Shown: piece after piece, positions 43,298 through 51,500 of the stretch | How positions within the stretch are numbered: position 1 is the first letter of the stretch | Layout: each line of letters starts with the position of its first letter | From: Deltaproteobacteria bacterium | GTDB lineage: Bacteria > Desulfobacterota > DSM-4660 > Desulfatiglandales > Desulfatiglandaceae | DNA length: 64,000 bases | Assembly: GCA_021737785.1 (NCBI GenBank) | Contig: JAIPDI010000001.1 | Span: forward strand, 232,353 to 296,352 | Direction of reading: 5' to 3' | Program-made: the position numbers and the translations under genes | Notes under the pieces: generated by a model | Database searches by the model: none | What the model was told of the DNA's origin: nothing | Seen by the model: the letters and a program-made list of their open reading frames with translations, nothing else

Positions 43298-44295
43298 CCT
43301 TTCATCCCGGTATTCTGGCATTGCTTCTGGGTTCGGTCCTGACCACCGCCATGCTGTGCTATGCCTCATACGAAGGGGTGCGAATCATCCGGCATTGGGA
43401 TATCAGCAGCGGCAGTGAGCGTCAACTGGCGCTTGAGCGAAGAACCTATCTGGTTTCAACGGTCATGAATTATGTCCTGGGATTTCAGCTCCTTTCCCTG
43501 TTTCTGTTCATCTATACGGCCGATACCATCAGCCCCCTCTTTATCGGCGCCATGTGTGCCGCCGGGAGCCTCAAGGTGAATGGATTCGGCTATCCGGCCC
43601 TCATTTTAAAGATCGTCAGCTTTCTTCTATCCGGTCTGTGGCTCATTCTCAACTTTACCGACAACAAGGCCCATGACTATCCATTGATCCGAACCAAGTA
43701 TTGGTTCCTCCTTTTCATTGCCGCTTTTCTGATTGTCGAAACCATTGTTGAGGGGGGGTATCTTCTGGGCCTCAAGCCGAATATCATCACATCCTGCTGC
43801 GGAACCCTTTTTACCGCGGACGCCGAAACCGTCATATCCGACCTTCTTGCCCTTCCTCGTGAACTGTCGGAAGCAGTTTTTTTCATAAGCGCCCCGATCA
43901 CAATGGCATTGGGGCTTTGTGTCTACCTGAAAAACAAAGGCGCCTATCCCTTTTCCATCGCATCATTGATTCATTTTCTCATATCTATTGTCGCACTCAT
44001 TTCTTTTATCAGCATTTATGTCTATGAGCTGCCCACACACCACTGCCCGTTCTGCGTCATACAGCCGGAGTACGGATATGTGGGGTATGTCCTGTATTCA
44101 GCGCTTCTTTTGGGTGCTGTATCCGGAATGGGGGCCGGCATCATCATGCCGTTTCGAAACATCGAAAGCCTCCGAACCATTATCCCGCCCATTCAAAAAA
44201 GGCTCGCCCTGATATCGATCCTCTCGAACCTCCTTTTCCTGCTGGTCACAGGATACGCAATCCTCTTTTCAAACCTCAGTATGGCGGCATACTAG
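43294..44295 (+). CDS. Polytopic membrane protein with CC and HHCPFC motifs (nosL-ABC module)
   Basis: 333 aa, about nine hydrophobic helices. Notable residues are C88, a C168-C169 pair in TSCCGTLF, and H249-H250-C251-P252-F253-C254 in a loop after the seventh helix. A CxxC with adjacent histidines in an otherwise hydrophobic protein could be a thiol-disulfide or Cu(I) transfer site. I do not recognise the family. It is translationally coupled to the ABC ATPase (4 nt overlap) and closes the cluster, so it probably provides the membrane exit or reduction step for the metal handled by the NosL proteins. Confidence 0.75.
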   Translation: MTFHPGILALLLGSVLTTAMLCYASYEGVRIIRHWDISSGSERQLALERRTYLVSTVMNYVLGFQLLSLFLFIYTADTISPLFIGAMCAAGSLKVNGFGYPALILKIVSFLLSGLWLILNFTDNKAHDYPLIRTKYWFLLFIAAFLIVETIVEGGYLLGLKPNIITSCCGTLFTADAETVISDLLALPRELSEAVFFISAPITMALGLCVYLKNKGAYPFSIASLIHFLISIVALISFISIYVYELPTHHCPFCVIQPEYGYVGYVLYSALLLGAVSGMGAGIIMPFRNIESLRTIIPPIQKRLALISILSNLLFLLVTGYAILFSNLSMAAY

Positions 44296-44720
44296 CGCTT
44301 CAGCCAATTTTTCACTTACGCCGGTCCATGACGTTCGAGACCTTGATTCTCTTCCTCTCCCTAATTCCACAACGGGATCCCGCGATGCCAAAATCCAAGC
44401 CTCCAGCCTCAATTTTAGGGCCATTGATCGCCTTTCAAAGGTATCCTTCATACCATCGCTCGATGTGGTCAGAAACCGTTTAGCTTCTGCAGGCTGCTTT
44501 CCACCCGCATGATTGCACCATAAGAAAAACCGATTGCTGACCCCAAAGATCATTCCGCTCTTGACAACTCCTCGCCGATGTGAGACGAAACCCAAAAACA
44601 AAAGACTCATGCTGACTGCAACCCCCCACGCGCGCTCTGAAAATTTCCGGGATTTGCACCCATACCTTTTTGCTTGCGGCCGTCAGACCGCCTTGGGGAA
44701 ATGCTTCAAAGAAAAAGATT
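44296..44720 (+). other. 425 bp gap between the copper module and the sulfotransferase gene
   Basis: No supported gene. The minus-strand frame 44269-44610 is without homology or ribosome-binding site. The last ~90 bases contain the dispersed repeat at 44629-44700, which sits directly upstream of the sulfotransferase. Confidence 0.5.
44629..44700 (+). repeat. Dispersed ~72 bp repeat, copy A
   Basis: CGCGCGCTCTGAAAATTTCC continues with GGGATTTGCACCCATA, a CTTTTTG block, TTGCGGCCGTCAGACCGCC and TTGGGG. The same series is found at 63561-63632, with changes in the hairpin loop. The GCGG/CCGC arms suggest a hairpin core. Confidence 0.75.
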
Positions 44721-45293
44721 ATGAAATATAAGGATATTTTTTGCACAGGGCATCCGCGATCCGGGACCCACTACATAACCGCCCTCATCAGCACGAATTT
44801 TTTGCATGATTCCGATTACCTGAAAATATATGGGAATCATCAATTGCCCCAAGTTGCAAATGATCCCCGTGTGGCATATGTTCATATATGGCGGGATTTC
44901 GAAGGGGTGGCCAAATCCATTTTCGTCCTGAGGGAGAGATTCGGTTTGAAGATCGAAAGTTACCAGGTCTTTCTTAAGACACCCTATAAGAATATGTGGG
45001 CGGAAAAAGAACCTGATAGCGTTGTCACAAATGTAAGGACTTTGACAGGCAGTGCAAAATTCCCTGGCGCCGTTGATTTTTTTAAAGGCATTGATATGAC
45101 GCCTCGAGACTTCTGGGAGTATTATATCGGAGCATGGGGTACCGCCAGCGAGAAGACCCCCAATATCATTAACGTGAAGTATGACAGTATCTTAAAGGAT
45201 TTTGACGGCACAATGGCCCATATCGGAAAGATGCTTCATTGTGATGTTGACCGGTTCCAGAACATAGACCGAAAAGTTGGCTGGTGGAAGTGA
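44721..45293 (+). CDS. Sulfotransferase-domain protein
   Basis: 190 aa, start ATG 44721 (MKYKDIFCTGHPRSGTHYI). The P-loop-like 5'-phosphosulfate motif is H11-P-R-S-G-T-H17, with INVKYDSILKDFDGTMAHIGKML as the usual closing helix and FQNIDRKVGWWK near the 3' site. Family members transfer sulfate from PAPS to carbohydrates or proteins; the substrate here is unknown. It is shorter than most (250-300 aa) and more AT-rich than its neighbours. It is flanked by a dispersed repeat and a gene remnant, all signs of an insertion or reshuffled locus. Confidence 0.82.
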   Translation: MKYKDIFCTGHPRSGTHYITALISTNFLHDSDYLKIYGNHQLPQVANDPRVAYVHIWRDFEGVAKSIFVLRERFGLKIESYQVFLKTPYKNMWAEKEPDSVVTNVRTLTGSAKFPGAVDFFKGIDMTPRDFWEYYIGAWGTASEKTPNIINVKYDSILKDFDGTMAHIGKMLHCDVDRFQNIDRKVGWWK

Positions 45294-45296
45294 ATC

Positions 45297-45590
45297 TGCT
45301 GGTGATTTCCTTGTCGTACCGCAAGCGCCCCAGCCGGTTGGCATTGTAGGCCGCATTCTCCTTCCTCTTCACGGTCTCCATCTCTCGCTTGTAGGTGGTG
45401 ATCTCCACCAAGGCGTCTTCCACCTCTCTGAATGCCGTCAATACGATATTTTCGTAGAGGTGGAGTGCCTCTCCTGCCCGGGCTTCCTCGATCTCGACCC
45501 GCCGGACGTTCTTATAAAACTCAAATATCAGTCCGAACACGCCTCCGGCAATTGACCAGGCACCGCCCTCGGTTCCATGGCTTTACATAA
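45297..45590 (-). pseudogene. Remnant of a TolC/CusC-family outer-membrane efflux protein
   Basis: Reading the minus strand, a stretch GGAWSIAGGVFGLIFEFYKN leads into RVEIEEARAGEALHLYENIV, LTAFREVEDALVEITTYKRE and RKENAAYNANRLGRLRYDKE. This is the periodic helical hairpin and NRLGRLRYDKG-type turn of outer-membrane efflux (OEP) proteins. Only ~95 codons survive; the N-terminal ~300 and C-terminal ~60 residues expected are missing, and no start codon or ribosome-binding site is present. It may be the lost channel partner of the cusBA pump, 5.5 kb upstream. Confidence 0.72.
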
Positions 45591-45688
45591 TTTGCTTGAA
45601 GCGTTATGATTCCCGAACCGGATAGCGTGACCCGAAATGCCTCACGCGGAATCTTATTTTTAAAGGGGTTACACAACTCAGGCACCAA

Positions 45689-46438
45689 ATGGGTGAAAAA
45701 TATTCGTTAAGTAATTGTATCCGGGACACGGACCGGATCGACATGGTCAAGGAGATATTTTCCACGATCACCGGGAAGTATGATTTCCTGAACCATTCTC
45801 TGAGCCTGAGACGGGATGTTTTCTGGCGCCGTTTTGCCATCAGACGGATAAGACTTTTTAAGACCCGCAGGTTTCTGGATGTGGCCACCGGCACCTGCGA
45901 TCTGCTCATCGAGGCGGCCATCCACCGCCCTGAAATGCAAGGGACAGGGCTTGATTTTTCAGAGGCGATGCTGGATCAGGGGAGGAGAAAAGTCAAGCAT
46001 CGGAGGCTTTCCCGAAATATTGATCTGATACAGGGGGATGCCCTCCACCTCCCGTTTCCCCAGGATACCTTTGATGCCGTTGGAATGGCATTCGGCATAC
46101 GCAATATCCCTGACAAACTAAACGCGTTGAAGGAGTTGAGGCGGGTGGTCGTCCCGGGGGGAGAGATCCTGATCCTGGAACTGACGCTCCCTCACAGCGG
46201 GTATTTTCGCCGGGGTTATGATCTCTATTTGAAGAGGCTTCTGCCCCTAGTCGCCGGGGCCTTTTCTCCAAACCCCGAGGCATATCAGTACCTCGGCGAT
46301 TCCATCATGAATTTTCCATTGGTCGCGGACTTTGCCGGAATCATGCAGGATGCCGGGTGGGTGGAGGTCCGGGCCTATGCCTTGACCCTGGGGATATGCC
46401 GTCTCTTTGTGGGCCGCAAACCTGAAAGGAGCCGCTGA
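45689..46438 (+). CDS. menG: Demethylmenaquinone/ubiquinone methyltransferase (UbiE/MenG family)
   Basis: SAM-dependent C-methyltransferase that finishes quinone synthesis; menaquinone is expected in this lineage. 249 aa with the UbiE signature MVKEIFSTITGKYDFLNHSLSLRRDVFWRR, SAM motif I LDVATGTCDLLIE, LDFSEAMLDQGR, PFPQDTFDAVGMAFGIRN (motif II/post-I) and ALKELRRVVVPGGEILILEL. The C-terminal part FPLVADFAGIMQDAGWVEVRAYALTLGICRLFVG is complete. An enoyl-CoA hydratase gene follows after 8 bp. Confidence 0.93.
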   Translation: MGEKYSLSNCIRDTDRIDMVKEIFSTITGKYDFLNHSLSLRRDVFWRRFAIRRIRLFKTRRFLDVATGTCDLLIEAAIHRPEMQGTGLDFSEAMLDQGRRKVKHRRLSRNIDLIQGDALHLPFPQDTFDAVGMAFGIRNIPDKLNALKELRRVVVPGGEILILELTLPHSGYFRRGYDLYLKRLLPLVAGAFSPNPEAYQYLGDSIMNFPLVADFAGIMQDAGWVEVRAYALTLGICRLFVGRKPERSR

Positions 46439-46446
46439 CAAGTTCC

Positions 46447-47226
46447 ATGGATTATGAAACCATCGAATATGAGGTAGTGGAAGTGGGCATCGGCATATTG
46501 TCTCTGAACCGTCCCCGCAGGTATAACGCCGTCAACTCACAAATGGCGGAAGAACTGGCGGACTTCTGGCGCAACCGGCGGTATGACCTCGACACCCACG
46601 TTATTGTCTTGAGAGGGAATGGGACCAGGAATTTCTGCGCCGGGCTCGACATGAAGGCAGCCATGAAGACATTGCCTGATATGGATACGGATCAGTTCTA
46701 CAGGTTTCAGGCGCGTCTGGCGCGGATCACCCTGGCCATGCGCCACGCTCCCCAACCTATTGTCTGTGCAATCCACGGCGCGGCCGTCGGCCTGGGCTTC
46801 AGTTTCGCCCTCGCATCGGATATACGGGTGATCAGCACGGACGCCCGGTTTTGCGCCGCCTTTATCAATATCGGGCTCGGCGGGGCTGATATGGCCTGCA
46901 GCTATTTCCTGCCGCGTCTCATCGGGGCCGGAAGGGCATATGAGTTCATGTTGACCGGTGAGTTCATGTCATCGGAGGAGGCGGTCTCTTTGGGTCTTGT
47001 GAGCCGGCTGGTGGCGCGCGACCGTCTCATGGATACGGCGCTCGATGTGGCCCGCACCCTGAACAGCAAAAATCCTATGGGTCTCCGGTTGACCAAGGAG
47101 GCGATCAATATGAATATGGATGCCAACGGCCTGGAACAGGCGCTCCATATGGAGGATCGGAATCAGACCCTCCTGGCCCTTCGGGCGAGACTCGGGAAAG
47201 GGGAAAAAACAAGCCGGTATTTTTGA
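46447..47226 (+). CDS. Enoyl-CoA hydratase/isomerase family protein
   Basis: 259 aa crotonase-fold enzyme, acting on acyl-CoA thioesters in the cytoplasm. The oxyanion-hole motifs are RNFCAGLDMKAA and IHGAAVGLGFSFALASDIRVISTDARFCAAFINIGLGGADMACSYFLPR, the latter placing a Gly-Gly-Ala-Asp segment at the catalytic loop. The usual catalytic Glu pair of hydratases is not obvious (GLGGADMACSYF), so isomerase, dehalogenase-like or other crotonase chemistry is possible. It follows menG by 8 bp but has no evident quinone role. Confidence 0.88.
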   Translation: MDYETIEYEVVEVGIGILSLNRPRRYNAVNSQMAEELADFWRNRRYDLDTHVIVLRGNGTRNFCAGLDMKAAMKTLPDMDTDQFYRFQARLARITLAMRHAPQPIVCAIHGAAVGLGFSFALASDIRVISTDARFCAAFINIGLGGADMACSYFLPRLIGAGRAYEFMLTGEFMSSEEAVSLGLVSRLVARDRLMDTALDVARTLNSKNPMGLRLTKEAINMNMDANGLEQALHMEDRNQTLLALRARLGKGEKTSRYF

Positions 47227-47350
47227 AGCCGGGGTATCAGATCAACTTCCTTTATTCCAATCCTTCACTGTTCCAGTTGATTTTTGTCTGTGTTCTCCGT
47301 GTCTCTGTGTGAGATTCTTTGGGTCCCGGACAGGGCACGCAAGGCAACTT

Positions 47351-48763
47351 TCAATCCTCCCTCCTTAACCGGTAAAGGGCCGACAGGGCGTGGATCGCCT
47401 TTTCCGGAGAAGGGAAGATGACCACACGCTGATCTTCCAGCGACTGCAGGACCTCGTGCCTTCCGGGGTCCATGCCGGCAAGCCACAGGGCGATCGGTTT
47501 TTGCAGGGCCGCAGCGCTGCCGAACACCTCCAGGAGTTCATTGGGGAACAGAAATGCCATCGGGTGGAGCTGAATCGCCAGGGCATCCACATTGGGGTCG
47601 TTCATCATGGCCTCGACGATGATCCGGTAGACCCGATTCGGTTCGTGAAACTGTATGGTGAGGCCCAGGTCCCAGGGGTTGGCCGGGATATCCCAGGGGG
47701 GAAATACCTTGCGCAATTTTTCAATAGTTGCCTGCTCCGTCTCGGCCAGTCTGAGACCTTCCGACTCACACAGATCGGTGGTGATCACCCCTTCACCCCC
47801 CGGGAATGTGGCAAGGAATACGCGGTTTCCCTTCATGGACACAGGACCGAAACGTTCCAGGGCGCGGGACAGGTAGAAGAACTCCTCCAGGGTGCCGGCC
47901 CGCAAGGCCCCACACTGCTTCATGGCACTGTCAAACACCCGATCACTCCCCTGGACCATGGCCCCGGTATGGGACGCCGCGGCCTTTGCGCCGGCCCGGG
48001 TCCGGCCTGATTTGAGGACCACTATCCGTTTGTTATGGTGCCGCGCCTCCCGAATAAGCCGCAGGAACTCCCGCCCGTCGCCGGCGATGCCCTCAAGATG
48101 AATGCCGATCACATCGGTTCCCGGGTCATGGACCAGATAGCTCAGGGCATCCACCTCGTTGATGTCCATCTTATTGCCCAAGTCGATAAGCTTGTTGAGA
48201 TGGAGGTTGAAATCCGTCAGTAGCCAGGTGAACCTGGGTTCATAGAGACCCGACTGAAAAATGAGAGAAAGCCCGCCCCTCTTCATGGCGCTTAACGGAT
48301 GAAAGCTGATGCAGAAACTGGCCGGCACATTGATAGGGCCGAGGGCATTGGGGCCGATGACCCGGATGCCGTGATCCTTTACCATCTGCCGCATCTCTTC
48401 TTGCGCGGCTTTTCCCTGTTCCCCGGACTCAGAAAACCCGCCCGCAATGACAGTGACCCGCCGGATCCCCTTCAGGACGCAGTCTCTCAGTATTCCCGGT
48501 ACCAGGGCATGGGACACCCCGATCACCGCCAGATCCACGGATTCATCGATCTCCGCCAGGCTCGGATAGGCCCGAAGGCCCATGATCTCCTTTTCCTTCG
48601 GGTTCACAGGAAAGATCTTACCCTTAAAGCCGAGGTGGACCAGATTGGCCACCAGGTAGTAGTTGATGCCTGCGGGATTATTGGATGCGCCTACCACGGC
48701 AACATTATCAGGTTGTAAGAATCCGGCAAGGATATGTTCGTTGTTGTTCTGCACGGCATTCAC
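47351..48763 (-). CDS. NDP-forming acyl-CoA synthetase, alpha (CoA-binding) subunit
   Basis: 470 aa from a GTG start. The CoA-binding Rossmann domain (NVAVVGASNNPAGINYYLVANLV...KIFPVNPKEKEIMGLRAYPSL) is followed by the succinyl-CoA-ligase-like flavodoxin domain (LSLIFQSGLYEPRFTWLL, DLGNKMDINEVDALSYL, GIHLEGI) with the phosphorylated-His region AAASHTGAMVQGSD, then a second ligase domain to the end. Such enzymes interconvert acyl-CoA plus NDP and free acid plus NTP. The ATP-grasp beta subunit gene is not adjacent, so the partner must be elsewhere. Confidence 0.85.
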   Translation of the reverse strand: MNAVQNNNEHILAGFLQPDNVAVVGASNNPAGINYYLVANLVHLGFKGKIFPVNPKEKEIMGLRAYPSLAEIDESVDLAVIGVSHALVPGILRDCVLKGIRRVTVIAGGFSESGEQGKAAQEEMRQMVKDHGIRVIGPNALGPINVPASFCISFHPLSAMKRGGLSLIFQSGLYEPRFTWLLTDFNLHLNKLIDLGNKMDINEVDALSYLVHDPGTDVIGIHLEGIAGDGREFLRLIREARHHNKRIVVLKSGRTRAGAKAAASHTGAMVQGSDRVFDSAMKQCGALRAGTLEEFFYLSRALERFGPVSMKGNRVFLATFPGGEGVITTDLCESEGLRLAETEQATIEKLRKVFPPWDIPANPWDLGLTIQFHEPNRVYRIIVEAMMNDPNVDALAIQLHPMAFLFPNELLEVFGSAAALQKPIALWLAGMDPGRHEVLQSLEDQRVVIFPSPEKAIHALSALYRLRRED

Positions 48764-49141
48764 CCCATCTTATAAAAACCCGGTTGGCTTGGCTCACAAT
48801 CGGAATGTTGGAAGCGTGAAATGGCGTAACCTTCTGCGAGTTACGGGTATTCTCTAAAGCGGATACCCGCAACCAATCCCGTCACCGCGGGACTCACACA
48901 GAGACAGAGCACACAAAGGTTTTTTTTGTAAAGAAACGGGAACATGCCCTTTTCTCTGTGTTCTTTGCCTGCCCCGCCTGCCCAGTTAAATCTTTTGTTT
49001 TCTTTATTTAACCGGGGTGAAACCTTTTTCTCTGTTGTTTCACTCGGGGTGGCTCCGTGTGAGTTTATAAAATAAGGCGTACTGAGATACAAACAGATTT
49101 TCTTGTTTTTTGTTACAGGGTTATTGGAAGGCAATAAGGGC
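48764..49141 (+). other. 378 bp intergenic region with repeat
   Basis: No gene. It contains the second copy of the ~82 bp dispersed repeat (48854-48935) and further TCTCTGTG/CACACAGA-rich words before the lysoplasmalogenase gene end. Confidence 0.6.
48854..48935 (+). repeat. Dispersed ~82 bp repeat, copy 2
   Basis: CTAAAGCGGATACCCGC, AACCAATCCC, GCGGGACTCACACA, then ACACAAAGG and a T-run followed by GTAAAG. Same order and orientation as 1687-1768. Similar CTCCGTGTCTCTGTGTGAG words also occur at 47287-47312. Confidence 0.75.
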
Positions 49142-49795
49142 CTAAAGTTGCCCCACGGAGAAGGCCAGGAGAAACTGCCCTCCGTAGTAGAGGGGAAGCC
49201 CGATAAATCGATTAAACGCCTCCTTTTTCACGAACCGGTCCCGTGCCACAAATATGTCCGATATATAGAAACAGCACGCCCCTGCAAAAATCATCATCCG
49301 GCCGTTCCAGGCAAGACGGGGGTCCCCCCACACGGACCAGGCGCCCGAAACCATGATGGTGATGATGACGATATAGGCCAGGACCGGTGCATTCATGCTT
49401 CCAAGAAAAGGCTTGAGCCGGAGGTATATCCATCCGCTGGCCATAAGCGTGACGAGGGTTCCCCACCAGGTCCAGACGTTTATATGGATTGTGGTGAAAA
49501 AGGCGAAAACATAAGCAATATGCCCGATGAGGAATGAAATTAATCCGAGACGGAACATTCCGTCCCGGGGCAGGGCGAGAAATACATCCCCGGCCAGGCA
49601 GAACAACAGGCCGATCAGGAGGAAATGGTAATAGGCAGGCATCGGATGGGCCTGGATCAGGGCGGTGATGACAAACAGGGCGGAAAGGGCGGTCTTCGCG
49701 GGGAGGAGGCCTCTATGGTTTTCTTTGTATTCATAATAGAGGAGAATGGGGAGGAGGATGGCGGCGGCAGCAATAATGATGATATCGGACGTCAT
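49142..49795 (-). CDS. Lysoplasmalogenase (YhhN/TMEM86 family)
   Basis: 217 aa with eight hydrophobic helices. YhhN-family hallmarks are the intramembrane LLFCLAGDVFLAL (Asp) and CCFYISDIFVARDRFV (Asp) segments, proposed as catalytic aspartates cleaving the vinyl-ether bond of lysoplasmalogens. SFLIGHIAYVFAF and LPLYYGGQFLLAFSV match the family ends. Plasmalogens occur in several strict anaerobes, including deltaproteobacteria. Stand-alone gene. Confidence 0.88.
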   Translation of the reverse strand: MTSDIIIIAAAAILLPILLYYEYKENHRGLLPAKTALSALFVITALIQAHPMPAYYHFLLIGLLFCLAGDVFLALPRDGMFRLGLISFLIGHIAYVFAFFTTIHINVWTWWGTLVTLMASGWIYLRLKPFLGSMNAPVLAYIVIITIMVSGAWSVWGDPRLAWNGRMMIFAGACCFYISDIFVARDRFVKKEAFNRFIGLPLYYGGQFLLAFSVGQL

Positions 49796-50216
49796 TTCGG
49801 TTCTGTTACCCCCTGTTGAGGCGGCCCCTCACTAATTGTGGGATCGAGTGTTTGAAATTCATAATATAACGTGCTATATTCCTCTTGGACAATCGCGAAC
49901 GGACTCGCCTGCGCACTCTTCGTTGTATGGTGGGCCTATGATACAGGGGATCCACCCAAGCCCCATGTGGCAAAATTTTCTTTTTTTACCTGTTGATCAC
50001 GCCTGTTTGCAAGTATAATGTTCGGACCACGTCCAAAAGAAGTTGCTTTCAGAACATTTACGACATGTGCGCTTCCCCTGTAGCATAAATATTCAGAAGG
50101 TGACAGCTGACCCAACAGATCGAAATTCTGGAAAGGCAGTGGAATTCGCCGAATGTCACAGACCGTCCGGCGAATAACAGGCGAAGACATAAACACCAAG
50201 CAAGGAAATGAATATC
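49796..50216 (+). other. 421 bp leader and gap before thiC
   Basis: No gene. There is an AATATA-ACGTGC-TATATT palindrome (49863-49880) and a perfect 8-bp hairpin ATTCGCCG/CGGCGAAT (50144-50151 with 50168-50175) close to the thiC start. The conserved TPP-riboswitch words (CTGAGA, ACCTGATCTGG) are not present. Confidence 0.5.
50144..50175 (+). promoter_or_regulatory. Hairpin in the thiC 5' leader
   Basis: ATTCGCCG pairs perfectly with CGGCGAAT across a 16-nt loop, ending about 41 nt before the thiC start. No T-run follows. A regulatory function is inferred only. Confidence 0.35.
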
Positions 50217-51500
50217 ATGACCCAGATGAAACAAGCAAGATCGGGCATTATCACGCAGGAGATGAAGATCGTCGCTGAAAAGGAGCAGGCGGACCCTGTC
50301 TGGCTCAGAGACCAGGTCGCCGGGGGGAGGGTGGTTATTCCTGCCAATAGAAGGCATTCTGGACTCGTCCCGTGCGGCATCGGTGAAGGGCTCTTTGTAA
50401 AGGTGAATGCCAATATCGGGACCTCTTCGGACAAATCTATCCTGGAAGAAGAGATGGCCAAGCTGAGGGTGTCCATGGAAGCAGGGGCCGACACGGTAAT
50501 GGACCTGTCGACCGGCAGTCAGCTGAACGCGACGAGAAAAAAAATCTTAGCGGAGTCAACCCTTCCCATCGGAACCGTCCCCATTTATCAGGCTGTGGTT
50601 GAAACCGTAGAAGAGAGGGGTGGGCTGACCCATCTGACGGTTGACAAGCTGTTCGATGTTATTGAGCAACAGGCCCGGGAGGGCATTGATTTCATTACCG
50701 TGCACTGCGGGCTTACGAGAGCGGCATTGGAGATGCTGAAAAAACAGGGGAGAACCACGGATATTGTGAGCCGCGGCGGTTCATTCCTGACCACCTGGAT
50801 GCTCCACCATGACAGGGAGAACCCGCTCTACGAGCACTATGACAGGCTCCTGGACATCGCCCTGAAATACGATGTGACATTGAGTCTGGGAGACGGATTG
50901 CGGCCCGGATGTCTGGCCGATGCAACCGACCGGGCCCAGATTCACGAGTTGATGACCCTTGGCCACCTCACCCAATTGGCCTGGGAACGGGACGTCCAGG
51001 TAATGATTGAAGGCCCGGGCCATGTTCCCCTGGATCAAATCGAACTCAACATAAAACTTCAGAAAAGCCTGTGCCACCACGCCCCTTTTTACGTTTTAGG
51101 CCCCCTGGTGACGGATATCGCTGCGGGATACGATCATGTGGCCTGCGCCATTGGGGGGGCCCTCGCCGGCATGGCGGGTGCGGATTTCCTCTGCTATGTC
51201 ACCCCTGCAGAGCATCTTTGTCTCCCGAACGTGGAGGATGTCAGGGAGGGGGTCGTCGTCACCAAGATCGCAGCCCATGCCGCGGATATTGCAAAAGGGA
51301 ACCGGATCGCCATCGAGCGGGACAGAAGCATGGCCGTTGCCAGAAAGAACCTCGACTGGAAGACCCAGATGGAGCTGGCCATCGACCCCGTAAAGGCGCG
51401 GCGATACCGGGAGCAGAATCCTCCCTCAGAAGACGATGTCTGCACCATGTGCGGAAAATACTGCGCCATCAAACAGGTCAAGGAGTACTTTGGGAATTGA
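50217..51500 (+). CDS. thiC: Radical-SAM phosphomethylpyrimidine synthase ThiC (or its paralogue BzaF)
   Basis: 427 aa, the short ThiC form. It converts aminoimidazole ribotide to the pyrimidine of thiamine; the close paralogue BzaF makes 5-hydroxybenzimidazole for B12. Start ATG 50217 (MTQMKQARSGIIT, canonical) is preferred over 50208, because AAGGAA is too close to the latter. Motifs: VNANIGTSSD, DLSTG, IGTVPIYQA, VSRGGSF, YDVTLSLGDGLRPGC, EGPGHVPLDQIELN, and the C-terminal [4Fe-4S] motif C-T-M-C-G-K-Y-C-A. No TPP riboswitch is seen upstream, which weakens the thiamine assignment but does not exclude it. Confidence 0.85.
   Translation: MTQMKQARSGIITQEMKIVAEKEQADPVWLRDQVAGGRVVIPANRRHSGLVPCGIGEGLFVKVNANIGTSSDKSILEEEMAKLRVSMEAGADTVMDLSTGSQLNATRKKILAESTLPIGTVPIYQAVVETVEERGGLTHLTVDKLFDVIEQQAREGIDFITVHCGLTRAALEMLKKQGRTTDIVSRGGSFLTTWMLHHDRENPLYEHYDRLLDIALKYDVTLSLGDGLRPGCLADATDRAQIHELMTLGHLTQLAWERDVQVMIEGPGHVPLDQIELNIKLQKSLCHHAPFYVLGPLVTDIAAGYDHVACAIGGALAGMAGADFLCYVTPAEHLCLPNVEDVREGVVVTKIAAHAADIAKGNRIAIERDRSMAVARKNLDWKTQMELAIDPVKARRYREQNPPSEDDVCTMCGKYCAIKQVKEYFGN

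Noticed and set aside
44269..44610. Minus-strand frame of 113 codons downstream of the copper module
   Set aside because: No homology, no ribosome-binding site, odd composition; treated as non-coding.
49796..50216. TPP or cobalamin riboswitch before thiC
   Set aside because: The conserved core words of either class could not be found by reading the leader; only a simple hairpin is present.
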